15,389 nucleotides of DNA from Bacillota bacterium (lineage in GTDB: Bacteria; Bacillota; Bacilli; Lactobacillales; Streptococcaceae): assembly GCA_021781855.1 (NCBI GenBank), contig JAJXWC010000038.1:1-15389 (forward strand), read 5' to 3'. Below the pieces are notes generated by a model. The model had not been told where the DNA came from. It searched no databases and was given only the letters and a program-made list of their open reading frames with translations. Below, piece by piece: positions 6,382 through 12,611 of this stretch. Every line of letters begins with the position of its first letter. Positions within the stretch are counted from its first letter, which is position 1. The position numbers and the translations under genes were made by a program.

Positions 6382-6404
6382 GGTTAAATGCGACGATTGA
6401 AGTA

Positions 6405-6662
6405 TTTATCTCAGCAGCGCGTGCAATCCCCCCACCTCTAAGGCTTGTGGGATAAGCAACACGATGCTTCGAATTTCGCTTGACTGCCCTAGGGTCAGCC
6501 GCTTTAGCGGTTTGACTTCTGGGACAGGGAAACCTCATGTCAAAGATGTTAAGCAGACTGTTGCGACTTTAGTCGCTTACAGGTCGCTTAGTTTTTTCAC
6601 CTAGAGGTTGTGCCCTAAATTTAGTGAGAGTTGAAAGTCCCGCTAAATTTAGTCTCTACTTC
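6405..6662 (-). repeat. Composite structured repeat, copy A (258 bp), inserted in the thiT leader
   Basis: Read on the minus strand it begins GAAGTAGAGAC and ends GCTGCTGAGATAAA. In order it contains:
- a large A/T-rich stem (AAATTTAG.../...CTAAATTT) with a loop of CTTTCAA type
- an outer stem AGGGCACAACCTC / GAGGTTTCCCT enclosing a 54-nt arm with hairpin GCGACTAAAGTCGC
- hairpin CCGCTAAAGCGG
- CTGACCCTAGGGCAG
- GCGAAATTCGAAG
- AAGC.../...GCTT
- a CCCAC.../GTGGG hairpin about 20 nt from the 3' end.
The flanks AATGAAG and ACTTCAATCG can pair, closing the whole element. It shares extended identity with copies B and C. It encodes no transposase. The 3' half resembles right ends / omega-RNA scaffolds of TnpB (IS200/IS605) elements; this is recalled resemblance, not a search. 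Confidence 0.8.
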
Positions 6663-6703
6663 ATTCGACGGATAGGGAAAATCAAATTTTCCACCATCGT
6701 GAG

Positions 6704-6789
6704 AGACACATTCCTACGCTGGCATTATCCAGATCAGGTCAGATGGTATTTCTCACTTTTGACCATTTTGTCAAAAGACCCATTGTGCA
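6704..6789 (-). promoter_or_regulatory. TPP (THI-box) riboswitch aptamer
   Basis: The minus strand contains the hallmark CTGATCTGGATAATGCCAGC, followed by GTAGGAA, and before it the GTGAGAAATACC variant of the usual CTGAGA...CCC element. P1 pairs CACA (near 6788) with TGTG (near 6706). This aptamer binds thiamine pyrophosphate and should repress thiT. Possible -10 sequences (TAAAAT, 6798-6803) lie just upstream, but the -35 is unclear. After the aptamer a GGAAAAT-TTG-ATTTTCC hairpin without a T-run is followed by copy A. The terminator-like hairpin expected nearby is instead about 320 nt downstream, next to thiT. Confidence 0.93.
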
Positions 6790-6902
6790 AATATTTTATT
6801 TTACAGACATAAGTTTATCATAAATTGGCAAAAATAGGGGATAAAAAAACTTTAACACTCATAAAAAATTTTTAAGCTGGGTATAAAAAACTAATAATTC
6901 CA

Positions 6903-6933
6903 ATGACAAAATTTTTTGTTAAAATGATATCAT
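6903..6933 (+). promoter_or_regulatory. Promoter of the met T-box operon
   Basis: ATGACA (6903-6908) is a one-mismatch -35. TGATATCAT (6925-6933) is an extended -10, 19 bp away. It lies just upstream of the T-box leader and diverges from the thiT riboswitch promoter. Confidence 0.5.
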
Positions 6934-6949
6934 AGACTTAATCAAGAAA

Positions 6950-7187
6950 AAGCAGTCAAGTAAGTAATCGTGAAAACAAGTACAGAGAAGCTGTGTTGGT
7001 GAGAGCAGTTGGCGTGGAAACGGTGAAAATGGCTTGGCAAATGTGTATTCGTGAGCGTTGCAAACGGATAACGGAGTGGTTCTCGTTATAGAACTGAGAG
7101 TAGTTTTTTGTAGCAGCTGGCAAAAAACTAAAGGAAGAATGGTACCACGGCAATGTTCGTTTCTTTTGGAAACGGGCTATTTTTATT
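6950..7187 (+). promoter_or_regulatory. T-box riboswitch (probable methionine, AUG specifier) upstream of metQNP
   Basis: The T-box motif GAATGGTACCACGG (7137-7150) contains UGGU, which would pair with the ACCA end of an uncharged tRNA whose discriminator base is A, as in tRNA(Met). Stem I holds GAAACGGTGAAAATGGCT (7017-7034). The AUG at 7029-7031, followed by a purine, is my choice of specifier codon, consistent with the methionine transporter downstream. AGAGCAGTTGGCG (7005-7017) may be the AG-bulge region. A terminator hairpin follows the T-box sequence. The mechanism, read-through when tRNA(Met) is uncharged, is known for the family. Confidence 0.9.
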
Positions 7188-7190
7188 TTA
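7155..7190 (+). terminator. T-box regulated terminator
   Basis: GTTCGTTTC (7155-7163) pairs with GAAACGGGC (7169-7177), including two G-U pairs, and is followed by TATTTTTATTTT. It lies directly after the T-box sequence, as expected for the off-state. Confidence 0.88.
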
Positions 7191-7232
7191 TGATTAAGTT
7201 AAGTGTTATTTTATTTAGAGGAGAACAAACGA

Positions 7233-8093
7233 ATGAACCCAAGAAATCGAAATATTTTAATCGCAGTTGTTATTATTGTGATTGTCGCTGTTGCCGCATT
7301 TTTCGGCTTTAATCACAAGTCAAACACGAGCAATGCTTCAAGTAAAACCGTGAACATCGGGATTATGACTGGAACAAAGGCAGATGATACTGTCTGGAAA
7401 GCTGTTTCTAAAGAAGCGAAAGATAAATATGGCATCACATTGACATTCACACATTTCACTGATTATACACAGCCAAATACGGCGCTCGCAAATGGTGATA
7501 TAGATTTGAATAGTTTTCAGCATTATGCGTTCTTGAATGCTTGGAATAAGGCAAATAAAGGTACTTTGCAGCCGATTGGAGACACATTTATTTCACCAAT
7601 CAAACTTTATTCAACCAAAGTAAAGAGCGTTTCAGATATTACTGACGGTTCAACGATTGCTGTACCCAATGACGCTTCGAATGAGAGTCGTGCGCTTTAC
7701 GTGCTGAAAAATGCGGGATTGATTGGACTTGATGTTTCCGGTAACACGCTTGCGACTGTTAAAGATATCAATTCTAATCCGAAAAAATTGCAGATTAAAG
7801 AACTTGATGCTTCACAAACCGCACGAGCATTGGATTCTGTTGAAGCTGCTGTAATCAACACAAACTATGCAACGGCAGCAAATATCACACCAGAGCAAGC
7901 AATTTATACAGAGCCATTGAATAAAGATTCACAACAATGGATTAACATCATCGTAGCAAACAAGAAGGATGCAAAAAATCCGATTTATCTGGATGTTGTG
8001 AAAGCTTATGAAAGTTCTGCAGTGAAGGCTGCGATTGCTCAGGCTTATCCTGATAAGGCTGAAATTCCTGCTTGGGGACTGAATTTGAAATAA
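7233..8093 (+). CDS. metQ: MetQ-like substrate-binding protein of a methionine ABC importer (NlpA family)
   Basis: This 286-aa protein would capture methionine (possibly D/L or oxidised forms) outside the membrane. The N-terminus has basic residues and one hydrophobic segment (about 8-25), then a Ser/Asn-rich linker and the NlpA domain starting TVNIGIMTGTKADDTVWKAV. HFTDYTQPNTALANGDIDLNSFQHYAFL and SIAVPNDASNESRALYVL-type blocks are family signatures. Unusually there is no lipobox cysteine, and I see no Cys anywhere in the protein, so it would be held by an uncleaved N-terminal helix or released. The ATG at 7233 has SD AGAGGAG (7217-7223); a GTG at 7203 in frame is not preferred. Expression is governed by the upstream T-box. 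Confidence 0.92.
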   Translation: MNPRNRNILIAVVIIVIVAVAAFFGFNHKSNTSNASSKTVNIGIMTGTKADDTVWKAVSKEAKDKYGITLTFTHFTDYTQPNTALANGDIDLNSFQHYAFLNAWNKANKGTLQPIGDTFISPIKLYSTKVKSVSDITDGSTIAVPNDASNESRALYVLKNAGLIGLDVSGNTLATVKDINSNPKKLQIKELDASQTARALDSVEAAVINTNYATAANITPEQAIYTEPLNKDSQQWINIIVANKKDAKNPIYLDVVKAYESSAVKAAIAQAYPDKAEIPAWGLNLK

Positions 8094-8107
8094 AGCAGAA
8101 CCGTACT

Positions 8108-8174
8108 AACACTGGGAAGTTGAGTGAAATGCGAAAGGTGCTATTTCGCATTGCCACTTTAACAGCCCAATGTT
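8108..8174 (+). other. Long imperfect hairpin between metQ and metN
   Basis: AACACTGGG (8108-8116) faces CCCAATGTT (8166-8174). An inner perfect 9-bp stem AATGCGAAA (8128-8136) / TTTCGCATT (8144-8152) encloses a 7-nt loop. No T-run follows. It may stabilise or process the metQ mRNA so that the binding protein is made in excess over metNP. Confidence 0.55.
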
Positions 8175-8239
8175 GTGGAATAGAGAGTAAATCTCGCAGT
8201 AACAAAGACTGTGGAGATACATACTGCTGAGCTAAAAAT

Positions 8240-8261
8240 ACGAGCTAGGATTCTAGCTCGT
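8240..8261 (+). terminator. Hairpin upstream of metN, possible partial terminator
   Basis: ACGAGCTAG and CTAGCTCGT form a perfect 9-bp stem around GATT, followed only by TTGCTTGG. The weak T-tract suggests attenuation rather than a full stop. CATACTGCTGAGCTAAAA just upstream resembles the 3' end of the composite repeat. Confidence 0.5.
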
Positions 8262-8286
8262 TTGCTTGGTTAAGGAAAGAGGATTT

Positions 8287-9399
8287 ATGGCAAATATTAT
8301 TGAGCTGAATAAGGTGACGGTTGAATTTCACCAGAAAAACAAGCTGATTTCGGCAGTTCATGAGGCGACTTTGCAGATTGAAAAAGGGGATATTTACGGT
8401 GTGATTGGTTATTCCGGTGCGGGTAAGTCAACGCTTGTGCGCACAATCAACTTGCTGCAAAAACCGACTTCAGGACAAATTATTGTGAATGGCGAGCCAA
8501 TTTTTGATTCTGACCATTCTGTCAAATTTTCCGGCGGAAAATTGCGAAATTTTCGACAGAAAATCGGTATGATTTTCCAGCATTTTAATCTGTTGGCTGA
8601 AAAAACAGTTTTTGCTAATGTAGCTTTTGCGCTGCAGCATACTCAGATTTCTGACAAAAAATCGGGTAAATTACGTTATTTGACTACGGCCGAAAAACGT
8701 GAAAAAGTTTCAAAATTACTCGAACTAGTTGATTTGACAGAGCTGTCAGAAAAATATCCAGCTCAATTATCAGGTGGTCAAAAACAACGGGTGGCGATTG
8801 CGCGAGCGCTGGCGAATGACCCAGAGATTTTGATTTCCGATGAGGGAACTTCGGCGCTTGACCCGAAAACGACCAATCAGATTTTGGATTTGCTTAAAGA
8901 CCTACACGATAGGCTGGGCCTGACGATTGTGCTGATTACGCATGAAATGCAAGTCGTAAAAGAAATTGCTAATAAAGTGGCTGTCATGCAAAATGGTCAG
9001 ATTATTGAGCAAAATTCGCTGATTGATATTTTTGCTGACCCGCAAGAAGCCTTGACCAAGCAATTTATCGAGACAACAAGCTCAGTCAACCGCTTTATTG
9101 CAGGTCTGTCAAAAACAAATCTGCTGCAGAATCTGGCTGATGATGAGGAACTGATTCACTTGGATTACGCAAGCTCTGAATTAACCGACCCAGTTGTGTC
9201 AGACATCACAAAGAAATTTGCCGTGACAACGAATATTTTTTATGGCAATGTTGAGTTGCTGCAGAATCAGCCGTTCGGCTCGTTGGTATTGACACTGAAA
9301 GGCACGCTAGAGCAGCGTGAAGCAGCAAAAAATTATCTCTCTGAGCGAAATTTGAAATTTGAACTGCTCAGCTCACTCAAGAAAGGAGATGCGAAATGA
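8287..9399 (+). CDS. metN: MetN, ATPase of the methionine ABC importer
   Basis: This 370-aa cytoplasmic ATPase powers methionine import with MetP and MetQ. Motifs in order: Walker A GYSGAGKST (41-49), Q-loop QHFNLL (Q98), signature LSGGQKQR (161-168), Walker B ILISDE (181-186), D-loop SALDP and the switch His219 in ITHE. The C-terminal portion from about residue 290 is the NIL regulatory domain (VTTNIFYGNVELLQNQPFGSLVLTLKG), which in E. coli MetN binds methionine and causes trans-inhibition. I chose the ATG at 8287, with AAGGAA 8 bases upstream, over an in-frame TTG at 8266. The stop overlaps the metP start by 4 nt (ATGA). Confidence 0.96.
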   Translation: MANIIELNKVTVEFHQKNKLISAVHEATLQIEKGDIYGVIGYSGAGKSTLVRTINLLQKPTSGQIIVNGEPIFDSDHSVKFSGGKLRNFRQKIGMIFQHFNLLAEKTVFANVAFALQHTQISDKKSGKLRYLTTAEKREKVSKLLELVDLTELSEKYPAQLSGGQKQRVAIARALANDPEILISDEGTSALDPKTTNQILDLLKDLHDRLGLTIVLITHEMQVVKEIANKVAVMQNGQIIEQNSLIDIFADPQEALTKQFIETTSSVNRFIAGLSKTNLLQNLADDEELIHLDYASSELTDPVVSDITKKFAVTTNIFYGNVELLQNQPFGSLVLTLKGTLEQREAAKNYLSERNLKFELLSSLKKGDAK

Positions 9400-10091
9400 T
9401 TGGATGGTTTAATCACACCTTTCCGAACGTTGTTTATCTTGGCTGGGGAGGTGAAACTGGCTGGGGAACAGCAATTAACCAAACCCTGTATATGACTTTT
9501 GTGTCTGCGCTCATCGGCGGTTTGCTGGGATTGATTTTCGGCATCGGGCTTGTGGTTACGGCAGAAGACGGTATCACACCGAATCGTGTAATCTTCTGGA
9601 TTTTTGATAAAGTTGTTTCGATTTTTCGGGCAATTCCCTTTATTATTTTGTTGGCTTTTATTGCGCCTTTTACTAAGGAAATTGTGGGAACACAAATTGG
9701 AACAACCGCTGCTTTAGTTCCGCTGTCTTTGGGTGTTTTTCCTTTTTATGCAAGACAGGTTCAGGCTGCTTTGGAGTCTGTTGACCACGGTAAAGTTGAA
9801 GCTGCACAGACTGTTGGCGCTGATTTTTTAGACATTATATTCACTGTTTATTTGCGTGAGGAATTGTCAAGCCTGATTCGTGTTTCGACAGTAACGCTGA
9901 TTTCACTGATTGGACTGACAGCAATGGCAGGTGCAATCGGTGCAGGCGGACTGGGAAATACAGCAATTTCTTATGGATACAATCGTTTTGATAACGATGT
10001 GACATTGATTGCTACCCTGTTGATTTTGATTTTTGTCCTATTGATTCAGCTTATTGGCGATTTTTTAGCGAAAAAGATATCACATCGCTAA
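9396..10091 (+). CDS. metP: MetP/MetI, permease of the methionine ABC importer
   Basis: This 231-aa integral membrane protein has about five transmembrane helices. The EAA coupling motif around VEAAQTVGADFLDIIFTVYLREEL contacts MetN. IFRAIPFIILLAFIAPFTK, SLGVFPFYARQVQAALESV and AMAGAIGAGGLGNTAI are MetI-family blocks. It dimerises to form the pore for methionine. The 4-nt overlap with metN indicates coupled translation. No strong terminator follows it; the next gene appears to have its own promoter. Confidence 0.95.
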   Translation: MIGWFNHTFPNVVYLGWGGETGWGTAINQTLYMTFVSALIGGLLGLIFGIGLVVTAEDGITPNRVIFWIFDKVVSIFRAIPFIILLAFIAPFTKEIVGTQIGTTAALVPLSLGVFPFYARQVQAALESVDHGKVEAAQTVGADFLDIIFTVYLREELSSLIRVSTVTLISLIGLTAMAGAIGAGGLGNTAISYGYNRFDNDVTLIATLLILIFVLLIQLIGDFLAKKISHR

Positions 10092-10117
10092 GAAATTTCC
10101 TTTTTATTCCAATAGCC

Positions 10118-10146
10118 TTGCAAAATTTTTCAAAACGTGCTTTAAT
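10118..10146 (+). promoter_or_regulatory. Promoter of the xre-type regulator
   Basis: TTGCAA (10118-10123), a 17-bp spacer and TTTAAT (10141-10146) fit a sigma-A promoter 38 bp before the ATG. Confidence 0.6.
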
Positions 10147-10183
10147 AGTGTAAAAGACATTTGACAAGAAAGCGAGGAAAGCT

Positions 10184-10471
10184 ATGGAAAATAAAATTCG
10201 GGAACTGCGCCGCATCAATCATCTTTCGCAAGAAGATATTGCGCACATTGCACACGTCAGCCGGCAGACAATCAATGCGATTGAAAATGACAAATATGAC
10301 CCAGAGCTGACATTGGCGTTTAAACTCGCAGATACGCTTGGTACAACAGTTGATGACCTTTTTAACTATCAGCGTGCTGTTCAGACCCGCAAAGAAAATG
10401 ATGTTTTTTGGTGTGAAAAATATCAGTGTGTCCTTTGGAAACGTGTCGGCTTGGACAAAAAAGCAATTTAA
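10184..10471 (+). CDS. Small Xre-family helix-turn-helix regulator
   Basis: This 95-aa protein has an HTH_3 domain at about residues 5-60: IRELRRINHLSQEDIAHIAHVSRQTINAIENDKYDPELTLAFKLADTLGTTVDDLF. This is the compact YgzD-like class of DNA-binding regulator. Relatives of about 65-70 aa usually end soon after DDLF. This one has an extra basic tail of about 35 residues containing two cysteines and two tryptophans (FWCEKYQCVLWKR). Such regulators are often paired with a membrane protein gene, but none follows here; the next gene is a LysR regulator behind a separate hairpin. SD GAGGAAAG supports the start. Target and signal are unknown. Confidence 0.85.
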   Translation: MENKIRELRRINHLSQEDIAHIAHVSRQTINAIENDKYDPELTLAFKLADTLGTTVDDLFNYQRAVQTRKENDVFWCEKYQCVLWKRVGLDKKAI

Positions 10472-10472
10472 T

Positions 10473-10578
10473 CTAGCAAGTACGTGCTATCTAGTCTGAA
10501 TGGATAGCAAACGAATCGAGATTATCCCCTAACGTCTGCAAGGGAAATAATTTCCTACTGATGAAGCAATCACTTCAA
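10473..10578. repeat. Intergenic composite unit after the xre gene
   Basis: The unit opens with CTAGCAAGTACGTGCTATCTAG, a palindromic relative of the TAGCAAGCACTGCT family end. It closes with ACTGATGAAGCAATCACTTCAA. The same opening and closing bracket the unit at 12355-12469, although the interiors differ. A GGGAAATAATTTCC hairpin lies near 10542-10555. Confidence 0.5.
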
Positions 10579-10612
10579 TAGATAAAATTGGAGCAAAACA
10601 GTAAAGTTATGA

Positions 10613-10644
10613 AAAAAAGTGTATAATTATTTATACACTTTTTT
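10613..10644 (+). promoter_or_regulatory. Perfect 14-bp palindrome with embedded -10, ahead of the lysR gene
   Basis: AAAAAAGTGTATAA and its exact complement flank TTAT. The T-run arm makes it a credible terminator for the xre gene. TATAAT (10622-10627) lies inside and could be the -10 of the lysR gene 41 bp downstream. The symmetric GTGTATAA...TTATACAC could also be an autoregulatory LysR operator. These roles are not exclusive. Confidence 0.6.
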
Positions 10645-10668
10645 AATGTAGAAGATAAAAGGATTACT

Positions 10669-11574
10669 ATGAACATTAAACAATTACGTTATGTTGTCGC
10701 GATTGCGAATAGCGGAACTTTTCGCGAGGCAAGCGAACAGCTTTTTGTTAGCCAGCCCTCAATGTCAATTGCGATAAAAGATTTGGAAGGCGAGTTAGGC
10801 TTTCAGATTTTTGAACGAACCAACACAGGAACAAGTCTAACGATTGAAGGCGAACGTTTTTATGAACACGCGCAAAGTGTGCTGCGCAATTTTGAAAATT
10901 TTGAGTCCAAATACAGCAAACCTCGCGAAAGTGACCGAACATTTTCGATTGCCAGTCAGCACTATGATTTTTTGGCGCCCGTTGGAGTAGATTTTGCGAA
11001 AAAAAATCCTGAAATCAAGAATTTTCGGATTTTCGAATCAACAACTTACAATATTTTGCAGGAAGTTGCGCAAGGGCACAGCGAACTTGGCATTGTTTAT
11101 CTCAATAAACACAATCGTGGCGGTATTTTGCGAATGTTGGATAAATTGGAATTAGAATATGAAGAAATTTTTCTATCACAGACACATATTTATCTGCGGA
11201 AAGACCACCCACTTGCTCAGCAAAAATGTATCAAGGCAGGCGATTTGAAGAAACTCGACCGCGTGAGGTTTACACAGGAAAATGAGCAATTTCTCTATTA
11301 TTCAGAGGATTTGGTCGAAACTTTCGAAAATACATTCATTTACAATGCAACCGACCGTGCCACACTGAATGGTATTTTGGAGCGAACAGATGCTTATGCA
11401 ACTGGACTTGGCTTTATTGATAATGCTAGCGTACATAATATCACAGTTGTACCGATGGACGGAGATAATGGAAATAGTCTGATTCTTGTCAAACACCGCG
11501 GTCATATCTTGACGAATGCTGCAAGTTCTTATAAACGAAGCTTGGAAGTATATTTTGAAAACTATAAGTTTTGA
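10669..11574 (+). CDS. LysR-family transcriptional regulator, MtaR/CpsY/MetR-like
   Basis: This 301-aa regulator has an N-terminal winged HTH (about 1-60: MNIKQLRYVVAIANSGTFREASEQLFVSQPSMSIAIKDLEGELG), a linker helix to about 90 and a periplasmic-binding-like effector domain. The conserved SIASQHYDFLAPV, RIFESTTYNILQEVAQGHSELGIVYLN and YNATDRATLNGILERTDAYATG blocks match the streptococcal CpsY/MtaR/MetR and lactococcal CmbR/FhuR group, which controls sulfur amino-acid uptake and metabolism. Its closeness to metQNP agrees with that, although the importer already has a T-box. SD AAAAGGA is 6-7 bases before the ATG. The specific target set is inferred, not shown. Confidence 0.85.
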   Translation: MNIKQLRYVVAIANSGTFREASEQLFVSQPSMSIAIKDLEGELGFQIFERTNTGTSLTIEGERFYEHAQSVLRNFENFESKYSKPRESDRTFSIASQHYDFLAPVGVDFAKKNPEIKNFRIFESTTYNILQEVAQGHSELGIVYLNKHNRGGILRMLDKLELEYEEIFLSQTHIYLRKDHPLAQQKCIKAGDLKKLDRVRFTQENEQFLYYSEDLVETFENTFIYNATDRATLNGILERTDAYATGLGFIDNASVHNITVVPMDGDNGNSLILVKHRGHILTNAASSYKRSLEVYFENYKF

Positions 11575-11612
11575 CAACTTCGTCAAAAGTAGAAAAATCA
11601 TGAAAAATAGTG

Positions 11613-11618
11613 TAAAAT
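11613..11618 (+). promoter_or_regulatory. Candidate -10 of the gpmA promoter
   Basis: GTGTAAAAT contains a TAAAAT hexamer 37 bp before the gpmA ATG. The -35 is poor at normal spacing. A TTGACA at 11571-11576 is too far away, and it lies within a TTTTGAC/GTCAAAA hairpin (11569-11588) that overlaps the lysR stop. Confidence 0.35.
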
Positions 11619-11654
11619 TGAATTTGTAAAAAAATTCTCAAGGAGAAAGAAATC

Positions 11655-12347
11655 ATGGTAAAATTAGTATTTGCACGCCACGGTCAATCTGAATGGAATC
11701 TTGCCAACCTTTTCACAGGTTGGGCTGATGTAGATTTGTCTGAAGAAGGCACACAACAAGCGATTGACGCTGGTAAATTGATTAAAGAAGCAGGCATCGA
11801 GTTTGATATTGCTTATACTTCAGTTTTGAAACGCGCGATTAAAACGACCAATCTTGCACTCGAATATTCAGACCAGCTTTGGGTACCAGTAATCAAATCT
11901 TGGCGTTTGAATGAGCGTCATTATGGCGGTTTGACAGGCTTGAACAAGGCTGATGCTGCGGCAAAATATGGTGATGACCAGGTTCATATCTGGCGTCGTT
12001 CATATGACGTTTTGCCCCCTGCAATGGCACACGATGATGAAAATAGTGCACATGGTGACCGCCGCTACGCAGGCCTTGAAGACAGCCGTATTCCTGATGG
12101 CGAAAATCTTAAAATTACTTTGGAACGTGCATTGCCATTCTGGGAAGATGAAATTGCTCCAGCTTTGAAAGATGGTAAAAACGTTTTTGTCGGTGCTCAT
12201 GGAAATTCAATTCGCGCGCTCGTTAAACAAATTGAACAACTTGGAGACGACGAAATTGTCGGTGTTGAAATTCCTAATTTTCCACCACTCGTTTATGAAT
12301 TTGATGAAAATCTCAAAGTTGTCAAAAAATATTATCTTGGCAAATAA
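11655..12347 (+). CDS. gpmA: 2,3-bisphosphoglycerate-dependent phosphoglycerate mutase
   Basis: This 230-aa glycolytic enzyme interconverts 3- and 2-phosphoglycerate through a phosphohistidine. The RHGQSEWN motif holds catalytic His9, Glu87 lies in LNERHYGGL, and the second histidine His182 lies in GAHGNSIRAL. The WRRSYDVLPP and RIPDGENLK blocks are typical of dPGM, and the length is normal. A strong SD (AAGGAG) lies 9-10 bases before the ATG. The gene is monocistronic, with its own terminator at 12468-12502. Codons look like those of a highly expressed gene. Confidence 0.97.
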   Translation: MVKLVFARHGQSEWNLANLFTGWADVDLSEEGTQQAIDAGKLIKEAGIEFDIAYTSVLKRAIKTTNLALEYSDQLWVPVIKSWRLNERHYGGLTGLNKADAAAKYGDDQVHIWRRSYDVLPPAMAHDDENSAHGDRRYAGLEDSRIPDGENLKITLERALPFWEDEIAPALKDGKNVFVGAHGNSIRALVKQIEQLGDDEIVGVEIPNFPPLVYEFDENLKVVKKYYLGK

Positions 12348-12354
12348 TTTTTAC

Positions 12355-12469
12355 CTAGCAAGTGCTTGCTAATTTCCGCGTCTCTTACCACAGGTATCCA
12401 TTCGCTCTAAGCGAAGACTAACATTAGTGAGAGAAAAAAAATCTCCCACTGATGAAGGAATCACTTCAA
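12355..12469. repeat. Intergenic composite unit in the gpmA 3' region
   Basis: It opens with CTAGCAAGTGCTTGCTA, a 7-bp palindrome, followed by ATTTCCGC. It then contains GGTATCCATTCGCTCTAAGC with a TTCGCT-CTA-AGCGAA hairpin, TCTCTTAC facing GTGAGAGA, and closes with ACTGATGAAGGAATCACTTC. Pieces recur at 1943-1984, 10473-10578 and 15267-15288. Confidence 0.55.
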
Positions 12470-12502
12470 AATGATTTGACAAAAGCGTCAAATCATTTTT
12501 TT
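12468..12502 (+). terminator. Intrinsic terminator of gpmA
   Basis: AAAATGATTTGAC (12468-12480) and GTCAAATCATTTT (12487-12499) form a perfect 13-bp stem around AAAAGC, followed by T's. It overlaps the closing part of the upstream repeat unit. Confidence 0.9.
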
Positions 12503-12524
12503 ATCTTAGTTTCATGCATAACAG

Positions 12525-12553
12525 TTGTCAAAAAGGCAAAATCTGGCTAAACT
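12525..12553 (+). promoter_or_regulatory. Candidate promoter for the repeat B - pbp2B transcript
   Basis: TTGTCA (12525-12530), a 17-bp spacer and TAAACT (12548-12553). It would produce a leader of about 330 nt that includes mini-repeat 4 and copy B. Confidence 0.4.
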
Positions 12554-12592
12554 AAAAAGAGACAAAATCTTAAGGAAAAAACACCACGATTA

Positions 12593-12601
12593 TGGTAAAA
12601 T
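12593..12601 (+). promoter_or_regulatory. Second candidate promoter (extended -10) upstream of copy B
   Basis: TGGTAAAAT fits an extended -10. Transcription would begin just at the start of mini-repeat 4 and run through copy B into pbp2B. Confidence 0.4.
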
Positions 12602-12611
12602 GTGTAAGTAT

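Noticed and set aside
6344..6538. ORF of 64 codons on the - strand inside copy A and the thiT start
   Set aside because: It is made of repeat hairpins and overlaps thiT in another frame. The same repeat in copy B does not keep the frame, because stems vary by compensating changes.
6405..6662. Copy A as an autonomous insertion sequence
   Set aside because: There is no transposase reading frame, no clear target duplication and no long terminal inverted repeats. At most it is a non-autonomous derivative.
6405..6662. Group II intron fragment
   Set aside because: I could not find a domain V-type hairpin (AGC...GYY with a GAAA loop), a GUGYG 5' end or a reverse transcriptase.
6624..6812. ORF of 62 codons on the + strand over the TPP riboswitch
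   Set aside because: It is antisense to a clear aptamer and to part of copy A, with no SD and no recognisable protein.
9419..9430. CCGAAC near 9423 and in other coding positions as PurBoxes
   Set aside because: They lie inside coding sequence and their flanks do not fit the consensus. Only the site before panT is intergenic and complete.
11571..11576. TTGACA as the -35 of gpmA
   Set aside because: No -10 lies at 16-18 bp. The only good -10 is 36 bp away, and TTGACA is part of a hairpin at the lysR stop.
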